Shown piece after piece: positions 8,378 to 16,327 of a stretch of 64,000 nucleotides of DNA. Made by a program: the position numbers and the translations under genes. Origin of the DNA: Streptomyces sp. RerS4. GTDB taxonomy: Bacteria; Actinomycetota; Actinomycetes; Streptomycetales; Streptomycetaceae. Location: assembly GCF_023515955.1 (NCBI RefSeq), contig NZ_CP097322.1:4760501-4824500 (forward strand), read 5' to 3'. The notes beneath the pieces were generated by a model. It saw nothing but the letters and a program-made list of their open reading frames with translations, was not told the DNA's origin and ran no database searches. The first letter of the stretch is position 1, and every line of letters starts with the position of its first letter.

Positions 8378-9397
8378 CTAGAAGTCCTCGTCCAGGTCGA
8401 CGGTGCCCTCGACGGCCACCTGGTAGGCCGACGGGCGGCGCTCGAAGAAGTTCGTCAGTTCCTGGACGCCCTGGAGCTCCATGAACGAGAACGGGTTCTG
8501 CGAGCCGTACACCGGCGGGAAGCCCAGGCGCACCAGACGCTGGTCCGCGACGCACTCCAGGTACTCACGCATCGACTCGGTGTTCATGCCCGGCAGGCCG
8601 TCACCGCACAGGTCGCGGCCAAACTGCAGCTCCGCCTCGACGGCTTCCTTCAGCATGTCGGTGACCTGCTGCTGGAGCGCGTCGTCGAAGAGCTCGGGCT
8701 CCTCCTTGCGGACCGTGTCCACGACCTCGAACGCGAAGTTCATGTGCATGGTCTCGTCACGGAACACCCAGTTGGTGCCGGTGGCCAGGCCGTGCAGCAG
8801 GCCGCGCGAGCGGAACCAGTACACGTACGCGAAGGCGCCGTAGAAGAACAGGCCCTCGATGCACGCGGCGAAGCAGATCAGGTTCAGCAGGAAGCGGCGG
8901 CGGTCGGCCTGCGTCTCCAGCCGCTCGATCTTCTCGACCGAGTCCATCCACTTGAAGCAGAACTGGGCCTTCTCGCGGATGGAGGGGATCTCCTCCACCG
9001 CGTCGAACGCGGCCGCGCGGTCGTCCGGGTCGGGCAGGTAGGTGTCGAGCAGCGTCAAGTAGAACTGGACGTGCACGGCCTCCTCGAACAGCTGGCGCGA
9101 CAGGTACAGGCGCGCCTCCGGGGAGTTGATGTGCTTGTAGAGCGTCAGCACCAGGTTGTTCGAGACGATCGAGTCGCCCGTCGCGAAGAACGCGACGAGC
9201 CGGCCGATCATGTGCTGCTCGGCGGGCGTCAGCTTCGCGAGGTCGGCGACGTCCGAGTGGAGGTCGACCTCCTCGACGGTCCAGGTGTTCTTGATCGCGT
9301 CCCGGTAGCGCTCGTAGAAGTCCGGGTAGCGCATCGGGCGCAGCGTCAGTTCGAAGCCCGGGTCCAGGAGGTTCTTGTTCTTGTCGTTGGAGCTCAT
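8378..9397 (-). CDS. nrdB: Class Ia ribonucleotide reductase, small (radical) subunit NrdB
   Basis: 339 residues. It generates the tyrosyl radical passed to NrdA for reduction of ribonucleotides. Diiron and radical residues are visible: Asp75 in FFATGDS, Glu106 and His109 in EEAVH, Tyr113 four residues later in VQFY, a second set in CIEGLFF, and Glu and His in RDETMHMNF. The ATG shares one base with the nrdA stop (TAATG), so translation is coupled. Expression should follow the riboswitch upstream of nrdA. In S. coelicolor a third gene, nrdS, follows. Here the terminator and convergent def come directly after nrdB. Confidence 0.96.
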   Translation of the reverse strand: MSSNDKNKNLLDPGFELTLRPMRYPDFYERYRDAIKNTWTVEEVDLHSDVADLAKLTPAEQHMIGRLVAFFATGDSIVSNNLVLTLYKHINSPEARLYLSRQLFEEAVHVQFYLTLLDTYLPDPDDRAAAFDAVEEIPSIREKAQFCFKWMDSVEKIERLETQADRRRFLLNLICFAACIEGLFFYGAFAYVYWFRSRGLLHGLATGTNWVFRDETMHMNFAFEVVDTVRKEEPELFDDALQQQVTDMLKEAVEAELQFGRDLCGDGLPGMNTESMREYLECVADQRLVRLGFPPVYGSQNPFSFMELQGVQELTNFFERRPSAYQVAVEGTVDLDEDF

Positions 9398-11784
9398 TAC
9401 TGGCAGGCCTCGCAGGACTCGGGGTTCTCAAGGGAGCAGGCCAGCGCGTCGGCGTCGACGGCCTGCGGGAGGGGGGTCGCGGCGGCCGGGACGGCGGCAC
9501 CGGACGCGGCGCGGGCGATCTTCGTCGCCGGGCGCGAGCGCAGGTAGTACGTGGTCTTCAGGCCCTGCTTCCAGGCGTACGCGTACATCGAGCTGAGCTT
9601 GCCGATGGTGGGCGTCTCCAGGAACAGGTTCAGCGACTGCGCCTGGTCCAGGAACGGCGTACGGGCCGCCGCCATGTCGATCAGGCCGCGCTGCGGGATC
9701 TCCCAGGCGGTGCGGTACAGCTCGCGGACCTCGGCCGGGATCCAGCCGAAGCCCTGGACGGAGCCGGAGGCGTCGCGCAGCGCCTCGCGGGTCTGCGCGT
9801 CCCACACGCCGAGCCGCTTCAGCTCCTCCACCAGGTAGGCGTTCACCTGGAGGAACTCGCCGGACAGGGTCTCGCGCTTGAAGAGGTTGGAGACCTGCGG
9901 CTCGATGCACTCGTACACGCCCGCGATGGAGGCGATCGTCGCCGTCGGGGCGATGGCCAGCAGCAGGGAGTTGCGCATGCCGGACTTCGCGATACGGGCG
10001 CGCAGGGCGTCCCAGCGTTCGGGCCAGTTCAGCTCGACGTCGTAGTGGTCCGGGTGCAGGACGCCGCGGGCGGTGCGGGTCTGCTCCCAGGCCGGGAGGG
10101 GGCCGCTGCGCTCGGCGAGGTCGCAGGAGGCCTCGTAGGCGGCGAGCATGATGCGCTCGGACAGCTTGGTCGACAGGGCCTTCGCCTCGGGGGAGTCGAA
10201 GGGCAGCTTCAGCTTGAAGAAGACGTCCTGGAGGCCCATCGCGCCGAGACCCACCGGGCGCCAGCGGGAGTTGGAGCGGCCGGCCTGCTCGGTCGGGTAG
10301 AAGTTGATGTCCACCACGCGGTCGAGGAAGGTCACGGCGGTGCGGACGGTCTCGTCCAGCCGCTCCCAGTCGATCCCGCCGTCGACCACGAACGCGCCGA
10401 GGTTGACCGAGCCGAGGTTGCAGACGGCGGTCTCGCCGTCGTTGGTGACCTCGATGATCTCGGTGCAGAGGTTGGAGGAGTGGACGACGGTGCCCGGCTC
10501 GGCGGTCTGGTTCGCCGTGCGGTTGGAGGCGTCCTTGAAGGTCATCCAGCCCTGGCCGGTCTGCGCGAGGGTGCGCATCATCCGGCCGTACAGGTCGCGG
10601 GCGGGCATGGTCTTGCGGGCCAGGCCCGCCGCCTCGGCCTTGCGGTAGGCGGCGTCGAAGTCGTCGCCCCACAGGTCGACCAGCTCGGGGACGTCGGCGG
10701 GGGAGAACAGCGACCAGTCGGCGTCGGCGTTCACGCGGCGCATGAACTCGTCCGGCACCCAGTGGGCGAGGTTCAGGTTGTGCGTACGGCGCTGGTCCTC
10801 GCCGGTGTTGTCGCGCAGCTCCAGGAACTCCTCGATGTCCGCGTGCCAGGTCTCCAGGTAGACGGCGGCGGCGCCCTTGCGGCGACCGCCCTGGTTCACG
10901 GCGGCGACGGAGGCGTCGAGGGTCTTCAGGAACGGCACGATGCCGTTGGAGTGGCCGTTGGTGCCGCGGATCAGCGAACCGCGGGCGCGGATGCGGGAGT
11001 ACGACAGGCCGATGCCGCCGGCGTGCTTGGAGAGGCGGGCGACCTGGTGGTAGCGGTCGTAGATCGAGTCCAGCTCGTCCAGCGGGGAGTCCAGCAGGTA
11101 GCAGGAGGACATCTGCGGGTGGCGGGTGCCGGAGTTGAAGAGCGTGGGGGAGGACGGCAGGTAGTCGAGGCGGCTCATCAGCCGGTAGAGCGAGGCCACT
11201 TCCTCGACGGCCTGGACGGACTCGTCCTCGGCCAGACCGCAGGCCACGCGCAGCATGAAGTACTGCGGGGTCTCGATGACCCGGCGGGTGATCGGGTGGC
11301 GCAGCAGGTAGCGGCTGTGCAGGGTGCGCAGGCCGAAGAAGCCGAAGCGGTCGTCGGCGCCCTCGGCGAGGGCGTGCTCGACGAGCGAGTTCAGGCGGGC
11401 GGCGTGCGTGGCGACGAACTCGGCGGTGCGGTCGGCGATCAGGCCCTCGCGGTGGCCGACGGCGACGGACTCGGCGAAGGAGACGGAGCCCTGGCCCGCG
11501 GCCTCCTCGGCGACGGCCAGCGTCAACAGGCGGGCGGCGAGGCGGGAGTAGGCCGGGTCCTCGGAGATCAGGCCGGCGGCGGCCTCGGTGGCGAGCCCGC
11601 GCAGTTCGGCCTCGTCGGCGGTGGAGCTGCGGCCGCGCAGGGCGGCGGCGGCGACCCGTCCGGGGTCGGTGTCGGGGAGGTCGGCCGTCAGCTCGGTGAG
11701 GGTACGCAGCAGCGTGGCCCCCGGGCCCTCGGTGTTGTCGCCAGAAACGGACTCGGCGCGCGGTGCGGAAGGCGCGATGGTCAC
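9397..11784 (-). CDS. nrdA: Class Ia ribonucleoside-diphosphate reductase, large subunit NrdA
   Basis: 795 residues from GTG 11784 (protein begins VTIAPSAP, with GAGGGAG upstream). Longer in-frame readings would run through the riboswitch and were rejected. Active-site features: SSCYLLDSP and TAVCNLGSVNLG carry the redox cysteine pair, SSNLCTEI carries the substrate-site Asn, thiyl Cys and Glu, TTYYLR carries the paired tyrosines of the radical path, and CEACQ is the C-terminal shuttle CxxC. An N-terminal region of about 90 residues precedes the core, and I see no clear ATP-cone motif there. It is paired with nrdB and preceded by a cobalamin riboswitch, so it is expected to be off when B12 is plentiful and the B12-dependent class II enzyme can work. 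Confidence 0.95.
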   Translation of the reverse strand: MTIAPSAPRAESVSGDNTEGPGATLLRTLTELTADLPDTDPGRVAAAALRGRSSTADEAELRGLATEAAAGLISEDPAYSRLAARLLTLAVAEEAAGQGSVSFAESVAVGHREGLIADRTAEFVATHAARLNSLVEHALAEGADDRFGFFGLRTLHSRYLLRHPITRRVIETPQYFMLRVACGLAEDESVQAVEEVASLYRLMSRLDYLPSSPTLFNSGTRHPQMSSCYLLDSPLDELDSIYDRYHQVARLSKHAGGIGLSYSRIRARGSLIRGTNGHSNGIVPFLKTLDASVAAVNQGGRRKGAAAVYLETWHADIEEFLELRDNTGEDQRRTHNLNLAHWVPDEFMRRVNADADWSLFSPADVPELVDLWGDDFDAAYRKAEAAGLARKTMPARDLYGRMMRTLAQTGQGWMTFKDASNRTANQTAEPGTVVHSSNLCTEIIEVTNDGETAVCNLGSVNLGAFVVDGGIDWERLDETVRTAVTFLDRVVDINFYPTEQAGRSNSRWRPVGLGAMGLQDVFFKLKLPFDSPEAKALSTKLSERIMLAAYEASCDLAERSGPLPAWEQTRTARGVLHPDHYDVELNWPERWDALRARIAKSGMRNSLLLAIAPTATIASIAGVYECIEPQVSNLFKRETLSGEFLQVNAYLVEELKRLGVWDAQTREALRDASGSVQGFGWIPAEVRELYRTAWEIPQRGLIDMAAARTPFLDQAQSLNLFLETPTIGKLSSMYAYAWKQGLKTTYYLRSRPATKIARAASGAAVPAAATPLPQAVDADALACSLENPESCEACQ

Positions 11785-11943
11785 GGCGGGAGCTCTCCCT
11801 CGCTCGGCCCGGTCATCGACGGGGCGGGGCGCGGGCGGGCGCATGCGGGCGTGGCGGAACGCGAAACACCGCATGGCGTCCACCGGCCCAACCGCGAGAC
11901 CCGGACGTGTCGGCACCCGGTTCGGTCGAGCCGGGCGCGCTGT

Positions 11944-12030
11944 CGGCAGGTCCTCGGACTTGCAGGTGCACCAAAGGTGCACTTCACACCGTTGCGGGAC
12001 AGTTCCGGATTCCCACCGGATTCCCCTGCG
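11944..12030 (-). promoter_or_regulatory. Cobalamin (B12) riboswitch controlling nrdAB
   Basis: Read on the minus strand, the leader contains the conserved core GGGAATCCGGTGGGAATCC, then GGAACTGTCCCGCAACGG, then after a variable hairpin (TGCACC-TT-GGTGCA) the B12 box AGTCCGAGGACCTGCC at 11945-11960. These are the hallmark blocks of adenosylcobalamin riboswitches, in the right order. Class Ia nrdABS of S. coelicolor is known to be repressed by such an element. The downstream 150 bases before the nrdA start probably hold the expression platform. Confidence 0.93.
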
Positions 12031-12050
12031 GCGACAGCAGGCATGAGCAT

Positions 12051-12088
12051 ACATGTGGGGGGCCGTTGATGCGCGACCCCCCACATGT
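12051..12088 (-). promoter_or_regulatory. Possible tandem NrdR boxes upstream of the riboswitch
   Basis: ACATGTGGGGGG at 12051-12062 and its exact complement at 12077-12088 form a 12-base inverted repeat. The two ACATGT cores are 32 bases apart centre to centre, about three helical turns, the geometry of paired NrdR operators. The distal box reads ACACAACATGTGG on the gene strand, which partly fits the ACAC-core-GTGT pattern. The alternative is a terminator for the upstream GNAT gene, whose stop is at 12104. Confidence 0.5.
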
Positions 12089-12103
12089 TGTGTCGGCGTC
12101 CCG

Positions 12104-12616
12104 CTACCGCTCGGGTACGTCCAGCTCCAGCGCGTAGGTCAACAGCGGCACCTCGGGGACGGGGGACCAGTCCCGCTCGGGTGTCCGTACGAAGCCCAGC
12201 CGCTCGTAGATCCGGTGCGCGGCGGCGCTTTGGGCCTGGGTGGAGAGCACCAGTCGGGTCACCCCTTCGATGGCTCGGGCGCGCTGGACGCAGGCCCGCA
12301 CGAGGGCCTCGCCGGCGCCCCGGCCGCGTCCGGCGCGGGCCACGGTCAGCATCCGGAACTCGGCCTCGCCCGGCCCGGCGACGTCGGCCATGCGGCTGCC
12401 GGGCGGCGCGAAGGTCACCCCGCCGAGCAGGACGCCGTCCAGCGTGGCGACGAGCACCTCGGCCTCCTCGGCCCGCCCAGCGACGTCGCGCAGCGCCCGC
12501 TCGTAGGTGTCGTCCCGGTTGTCGCCCAGGAGGCCGTCGTCAAGGTAGGCCTGCGCGGTGAGCGCGCCCAGCTCCGCGTAGTCCTCGGGCACGGCTGTTC
12601 TGATCACGATGTCCAT
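12104..12616 (-). CDS. GNAT-family N-acetyltransferase
   Basis: 170 residues. It has the acetyl-CoA binding motif A, RMLTVARAGRGRGAGEAL (the Arg/Gly-x-x-Gly-x-Gly/Ala loop), followed by the terminal Asn-less helix region AAHRIYERLGFVRTPERDW. The substrate is unknown; such proteins acetylate small amines or protein N-termini. It stands alone, upstream of the nrd promoter region and on the same strand. Confidence 0.88.
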   Translation of the reverse strand: MDIVIRTAVPEDYAELGALTAQAYLDDGLLGDNRDDTYERALRDVAGRAEEAEVLVATLDGVLLGGVTFAPPGSRMADVAGPGEAEFRMLTVARAGRGRGAGEALVRACVQRARAIEGVTRLVLSTQAQSAAAHRIYERLGFVRTPERDWSPVPEVPLLTYALELDVPER

Positions 12617-12697
12617 GCCGTCGAGTGTGCGTCAGAGGCGGTCGGTTGTCCGGTGTTCGGGCGGCGGTGCGGGCGGCCGGGTGCGGGCGGTCACGAC

Positions 12698-12730
12698 GAA
12701 GGGCCCCGCCGGGGAACGGCGGGGCCCTTC
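12698..12730 (-). terminator. Terminator of cstA-ybdD
   Basis: A 14-base perfect inverted repeat (GAAGGGCCCCGCCG at 12698-12711, complement at 12717-12730) with loop GGGAA. It begins nine bases beyond the ybdD stop on the minus strand. Confidence 0.85.
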
Positions 12731-12738
12731 GGGGGTGC

Positions 12739-12936
12739 TCAGCAGCAGCGGAAGCCCTCGCGGGGATCGGCCTCACGGGCGTCGGTGCGGGCGCGTTCGA
12801 AGGCGCGGCGGGTCAGCACCTCGGCCCGCGGGTCGTGCGCGCGGGCGTGGGCGACGTAGCGGTCGTACGCCGCCTCGCCCGAGAACTCCCGTACGAAGAA
12901 CCGGGCCTTCGCCAGCGCCGCGCGCACCCCGCTCAC
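12739..12936 (-). CDS. YbdD/YjiX-family small protein (DUF466)
   Basis: 65 residues. GTG 12936 overlaps the cstA stop (GTGA). The typical family core YDRYVAHARAHDP is present, with a Cys-Cys C-terminus. Family members are nearly always encoded directly after cstA/btsT pyruvate transporters, as here. Their role is unclear, but a transporter-accessory function is inferred from the constant pairing. Confidence 0.88.
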   Translation of the reverse strand: MSGVRAALAKARFFVREFSGEAAYDRYVAHARAHDPRAEVLTRRAFERARTDAREADPREGFRCC

Positions 12937-15143
12937 GCGACCGGCTCCTTGACGCGACCGCCGCCCCCGTCGAGGCCGGCGGCCGCGAGCTCGGCCTTCT
13001 CCTCGGCGGTGGCGATCAGTCCGGCCGGAGCGACGATCTTCGACTCGGTCCACGGGACCTCGGACAGGCGTACCGACGCCGGGTCGGAGATGGCCTTGAA
13101 GCAGGTGCGGGCGGCGTCCAGCAGCACGATGACGATCAGCACGGCGAACAGCACCGACAGGACGCCGTCGACCGTGGCGTTGGTGACCACGGTGTGCATC
13201 TCGTCCATGGTCTTGGCCGGCGGCAGCACCTTCCCGTCGTCGATGCCGCCCTGGTACTTGTCGCGCTGCGCGAAGAAGCCGACCTTCACGTCGTCCGAGA
13301 AGATCTTCTGGTAGCTGGCGGTGAGGGTGACGGCGACGTCCCAGGCCAGCGGGACGCCCGTGACCCAGGCCCACTTGAGCCGTCCGGACTTGACGAGCAG
13401 GGTCGTGCAGACGGCCAGGGCCACCGCGGCGAGCAGCTGGTTCGCGATGCCGAACAGGGGGAAGAGCTGGTTGATGCCGCCCAGCGGGTCCTTCACGCCG
13501 ACCCACAGGAAGTAGCCCCAGCCGCCGACGACGATCGCGCTGGCGAACCAGACGCCGGGTTTCCAGCTGACGTCCTTGAAGGACTTGTGCACGTTGCCGA
13601 GGGTGTCCTGGAGCATGAACCGGCCGACGCGGGTGCCGGCGTCCACCGTGGTCAGGATGAAGAGGGCCTCGAACATGATGGCGAAGTGATACCAGAAGGC
13701 CTTCATGCCGGCGCCGCCGATGACGGCGGAGAAGATCTCCGCCATCCCGAGTGCGAACGTCGGCGCACCGCCGGTGCGGGACAGCAGGCTCGCTTCCTCG
13801 ACGTCCTTCGCGGCCTGCGCGAGGGCCTCCGGGGAGATGGCGAAGCCGAAGTTGGTCACCGCCGTCGAGGCGGTCTGGACCGTGGTGCCGATCACCCCGC
13901 CCGGGGAGTTGACGGCGAAGAAGAGGCCGGGCTCGATGATGCTCGCGGCGATCACCGCCATGATGGCGACGAAGGACTCGGTGAGCATGGCGCCGTAGCC
14001 GATGACCCGGACCTGGGTCTCCTTCTGGATCATCTTCGGGGTGGTGCCCGAGGAGACCAGCGAGTGGAAGCCCGACAGGGCGCCACAGGCGATGGTGATG
14101 AAGACGAAGGGGAACATCGACCCGGCGAAGACCGGGCCGTCGCCGCGCGCGGCGAAGTCGGTGACGGCGGGCATCTTCAGCGTCGGCATCGCGACGACCA
14201 CGCCGATCGCCATGAGGGCGATGGTGCCGATCTTCATGAAGGTGGACAGGTAGTCGCGGGGCGCGAGGAGCAGCCACACCGGCAGCACCGAGGCGACGAA
14301 CCCGTACACGATCATCCAGATGACCAGCGTCTCCTTCTCCAGGGTGAAGGTGTCCGCCCAGGAGGATTCGGCGACCCAGCCGCCCGCGACGATGGCCAGG
14401 AGCAGCAGCGCGACGCCGATGACCGAGACCTCGGTGACCCGGCCGGGCCGCAGGACGCGCAGGTATACGCCCATGAAGAGGGCGATCGGGATGGTCATGC
14501 CGATGGAGAAGACACCCCAGGGGGAGTGCGCCAGGGCGTTGACGATGACCAGCGCGAGCACCGCCAGCAGGATGATCATGATGGCGAACACGGCGACGAG
14601 GGCGGCGGCTCCGCCGACGGGCCCGATCTCGTCCCGGGCCATCTGGCCGAGGGAGCGTCCGTCGCGGCGGGTGGAGAAGAACAGGGTCACCATGTCCTGG
14701 ACGGCGCCGGCGAAGATCACGCCCGCGACGATCCAGATGGTGCCCGGCAGGTAGCCCATCTGCGCGGCGAGGACGGGGCCGACCAGGGGGCCCGCGCCGG
14801 CGACGGCGGCGAAGTGGTGGCCGAAGAGCACGCGCCGGTCGGTCGGGTGGAAGTCGACACCGTTGTCAAGGCGTTCGGCGGGGGTGGCCCGCGTCTTGTC
14901 CACCTTCAGGACGCGGTGGGCGATGAAGCGGGCGTAGAAGCGGTAGCCGATGGCGTACGAGCCCAGCGCGGCCGCGAGCAGCCAGGCGGCCGAGATCTCC
15001 TCGCCCCGCGAGAGCGCGAGCACGCCCCAGCCGATGGCCCCGACGAGCGCGACGAGCACCCATATGGCGATCGACTGCGGGGTGAGCCGCCCCGCAGTCG
15101 ATGTTGGTGCCCGATCTGTCCCTGTTGCTTCCGGTTCGGCCAT
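12933..15143 (-). CDS. cstA: Carbon-starvation protein CstA / pyruvate transporter
   Basis: 736-residue polytopic membrane protein, with more than 15 hydrophobic segments, very similar in layout to E. coli CstA and BtsT. Known members take up pyruvate (and were first linked to peptide use) under carbon limitation. Conserved stretches include FGHHFAAVAGAGPLVGPVLAAQMGY near the N-terminus, split here as FGHHFAAVAGAG plus PLVGPVLAAQMG, and SGTTPKMI mid-protein. Start ATG 15143 was chosen over an upstream in-frame ATG (15170) because GAGGGG/GAGGATC lies just before it. It is translationally coupled to ybdD. Confidence 0.93.
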   Translation of the reverse strand: MAEPEATGTDRAPTSTAGRLTPQSIAIWVLVALVGAIGWGVLALSRGEEISAAWLLAAALGSYAIGYRFYARFIAHRVLKVDKTRATPAERLDNGVDFHPTDRRVLFGHHFAAVAGAGPLVGPVLAAQMGYLPGTIWIVAGVIFAGAVQDMVTLFFSTRRDGRSLGQMARDEIGPVGGAAALVAVFAIMIILLAVLALVIVNALAHSPWGVFSIGMTIPIALFMGVYLRVLRPGRVTEVSVIGVALLLLAIVAGGWVAESSWADTFTLEKETLVIWMIVYGFVASVLPVWLLLAPRDYLSTFMKIGTIALMAIGVVVAMPTLKMPAVTDFAARGDGPVFAGSMFPFVFITIACGALSGFHSLVSSGTTPKMIQKETQVRVIGYGAMLTESFVAIMAVIAASIIEPGLFFAVNSPGGVIGTTVQTASTAVTNFGFAISPEALAQAAKDVEEASLLSRTGGAPTFALGMAEIFSAVIGGAGMKAFWYHFAIMFEALFILTTVDAGTRVGRFMLQDTLGNVHKSFKDVSWKPGVWFASAIVVGGWGYFLWVGVKDPLGGINQLFPLFGIANQLLAAVALAVCTTLLVKSGRLKWAWVTGVPLAWDVAVTLTASYQKIFSDDVKVGFFAQRDKYQGGIDDGKVLPPAKTMDEMHTVVTNATVDGVLSVLFAVLIVIVLLDAARTCFKAISDPASVRLSEVPWTESKIVAPAGLIATAEEKAELAAAGLDGGGGRVKEPVA

Positions 15144-15273
15144 GATCCTCGTCCCCTCGTTGATCATCTGCGTAAGCGCAGGGAATCTACGGGGACTTGA
15201 CCGGTGGATGTAAGACCCCGTCCGTATAGCGGTACGAGCGTCCACCGGGGGTCGAAGAAGAGTCAACCGGTCG

Positions 15274-16038
15274 TTACGGAGCGGGTCGCTGCAGCCGGGC
15301 CACGAATTTGTAACGGTCGCCGCGGTACACCGAACGTACCCATTCGACCGGTTCGCCGTCGGCGTCGAGCGAGTGGCGCGAGAGCATCAGCATCGGCAGG
15401 CCGACGTCGGTGCCCAGGAGCCCCGCCTCGCGCGGGGTGGCCAGCGAGGTCTCGATGGTCTCCTCGGCCTCGGCGAGCCGTACGTCGTACACCTCGGCGA
15501 GGGCGGTGTAGAGGGACGTGTACTTGACCAGCGAACGGCGCAGCGCGGGGAAGCGCTTGGCGGACAGGTGCGTGGTCTCGATGGCCATCGGCTCGCCGCT
15601 TGCCAGGCGCAGCCGCTCGATGCGCAGGACCCGTCCGCCGGTGGCGATCTTCAGGAGTCCGGCGAGGGTGTCGTCGGCCGTCACGTAGCCGATGTCGAGG
15701 AGCTGGGAGGTCGGCTCCAGGCCCTGGGCGCGCATGTCCTCCGTGTACGAGGAGAGTTGGAGCGGCTGGGAGACCTTGGGCTTGGCGACGAAGGTGCCCT
15801 TGCCCTGGATGCGTTCCAGCCGGCCCTCGACGACCAGCTCCTGGAGGGCCTGGCGGACGGTGGTCCGGGAGGTGTCGAACTCGGCCGCCAGGGTGCGTTC
15901 CGGGGGAACGGGGGTGCCCGGGGGGAGCGTTTCGGTCATGTCGAGCAAGTGCCGCTTGAGTCGGTAGTACTTGGGCACACGCGCCGTTCGAGTGGCTGCC
16001 CCGCCTTCCGGCTCCGTGGTCGCCCCTTCGGTGGACAT
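15274..16038 (-). CDS. dasR: GntR/HutC-family regulator DasR (GlcNAc-responsive)
   Basis: 254 residues. An N-terminal winged helix (FDTSRTTVRQALQELVVEGR) is followed by a UTRA effector domain. Large stretches match my memory of S. coelicolor DasR, including VPKYYRLKRHLLDM and SVYRGDRYKFVARL. DasR is the global regulator of aminosugar use, and often of antibiotic production, binding dre sites and releasing them with glucosamine-6-phosphate. It is divergent from dasA, with dre sites between the genes. ATG 16038 is chosen; an in-frame upstream start would add 13 residues. Confidence 0.95.
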   Translation of the reverse strand: MSTEGATTEPEGGAATRTARVPKYYRLKRHLLDMTETLPPGTPVPPERTLAAEFDTSRTTVRQALQELVVEGRLERIQGKGTFVAKPKVSQPLQLSSYTEDMRAQGLEPTSQLLDIGYVTADDTLAGLLKIATGGRVLRIERLRLASGEPMAIETTHLSAKRFPALRRSLVKYTSLYTALAEVYDVRLAEAEETIETSLATPREAGLLGTDVGLPMLMLSRHSLDADGEPVEWVRSVYRGDRYKFVARLQRPAP

Positions 16039-16198
16039 CGCCGCCCGCCTTCCCGACTCCAGTTTCGCTGCCGTCACCGGCTCCTCCGATATGTGCGGTC
16101 ACATCGTGACACGGGTGGGAGGGCAGGCCTCCTCCCTCCCCCAGGTGTCGGTCCGATAACGGACCGAGCACCCGCTCATTAGACCCTTGACACCCCTA

Positions 16199-16212
16199 AA
16201 GGTCTAGGCCAA
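16199..16212. promoter_or_regulatory. Weak second dre-like site in the dasR-dasA intergenic region
   Basis: AAGGTCTAGGCCAA matches the inner TGGTCTAGACCA core of the DasR element at 10 of 12 positions. It lies 10 bases from the strong dre. It could serve dasR autoregulation or cooperative binding. Confidence 0.5.
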
Positions 16213-16221
16213 GCTCCGGGT

Positions 16222-16237
16222 ACTGGTCTACACCAAT
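16222..16237. promoter_or_regulatory. dre operator (DasR binding site) of dasA
   Basis: ACTGGTCTACACCAAT differs from the dre consensus A(G/C)TGGTCTAGACCA(G/C)T at only two positions. It lies 91 bases before the dasA start. Confidence 0.9.
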
Positions 16238-16327
16238 ATGGATCGGATCCCGGCCCCACGGGCAGTACTTGGTACGTCACCGCGGCGGGCGAGGGAAGTT
16301 GCAGGCAGCATCCCTGAGGAGGGTGGC

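Larger units (their letters stand above)
11785..12103. other. 319-bp leader and promoter region of nrdAB
   Basis: This gene-free stretch holds the nrdA ribosome site, about 130 bases of untranslated leader, the cobalamin riboswitch (11944-12030) and an inverted repeat with two ACATGT cores (12051-12088). I see no small gene in it. The apparent long N-terminal extension of nrdA through this region is a by-product of high GC. Confidence 0.8.

Noticed and set aside
10045..12069. 674-residue plus-strand frame rich in Gly, Val, Glu and Arg
   Set aside because: Antisense of nrdA, with no recognisable domain.
9397..12084. 895-residue NrdA starting at 12084
   Set aside because: The extra 100 residues are translated from the B12 riboswitch and possible NrdR boxes; GTG 11784 has a ribosome site and gives the family length.
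12609..15200. 863-residue plus-strand frame over cstA
   Set aside because: Antisense Asp/Gly/Arg-rich shadow of a membrane transporter.
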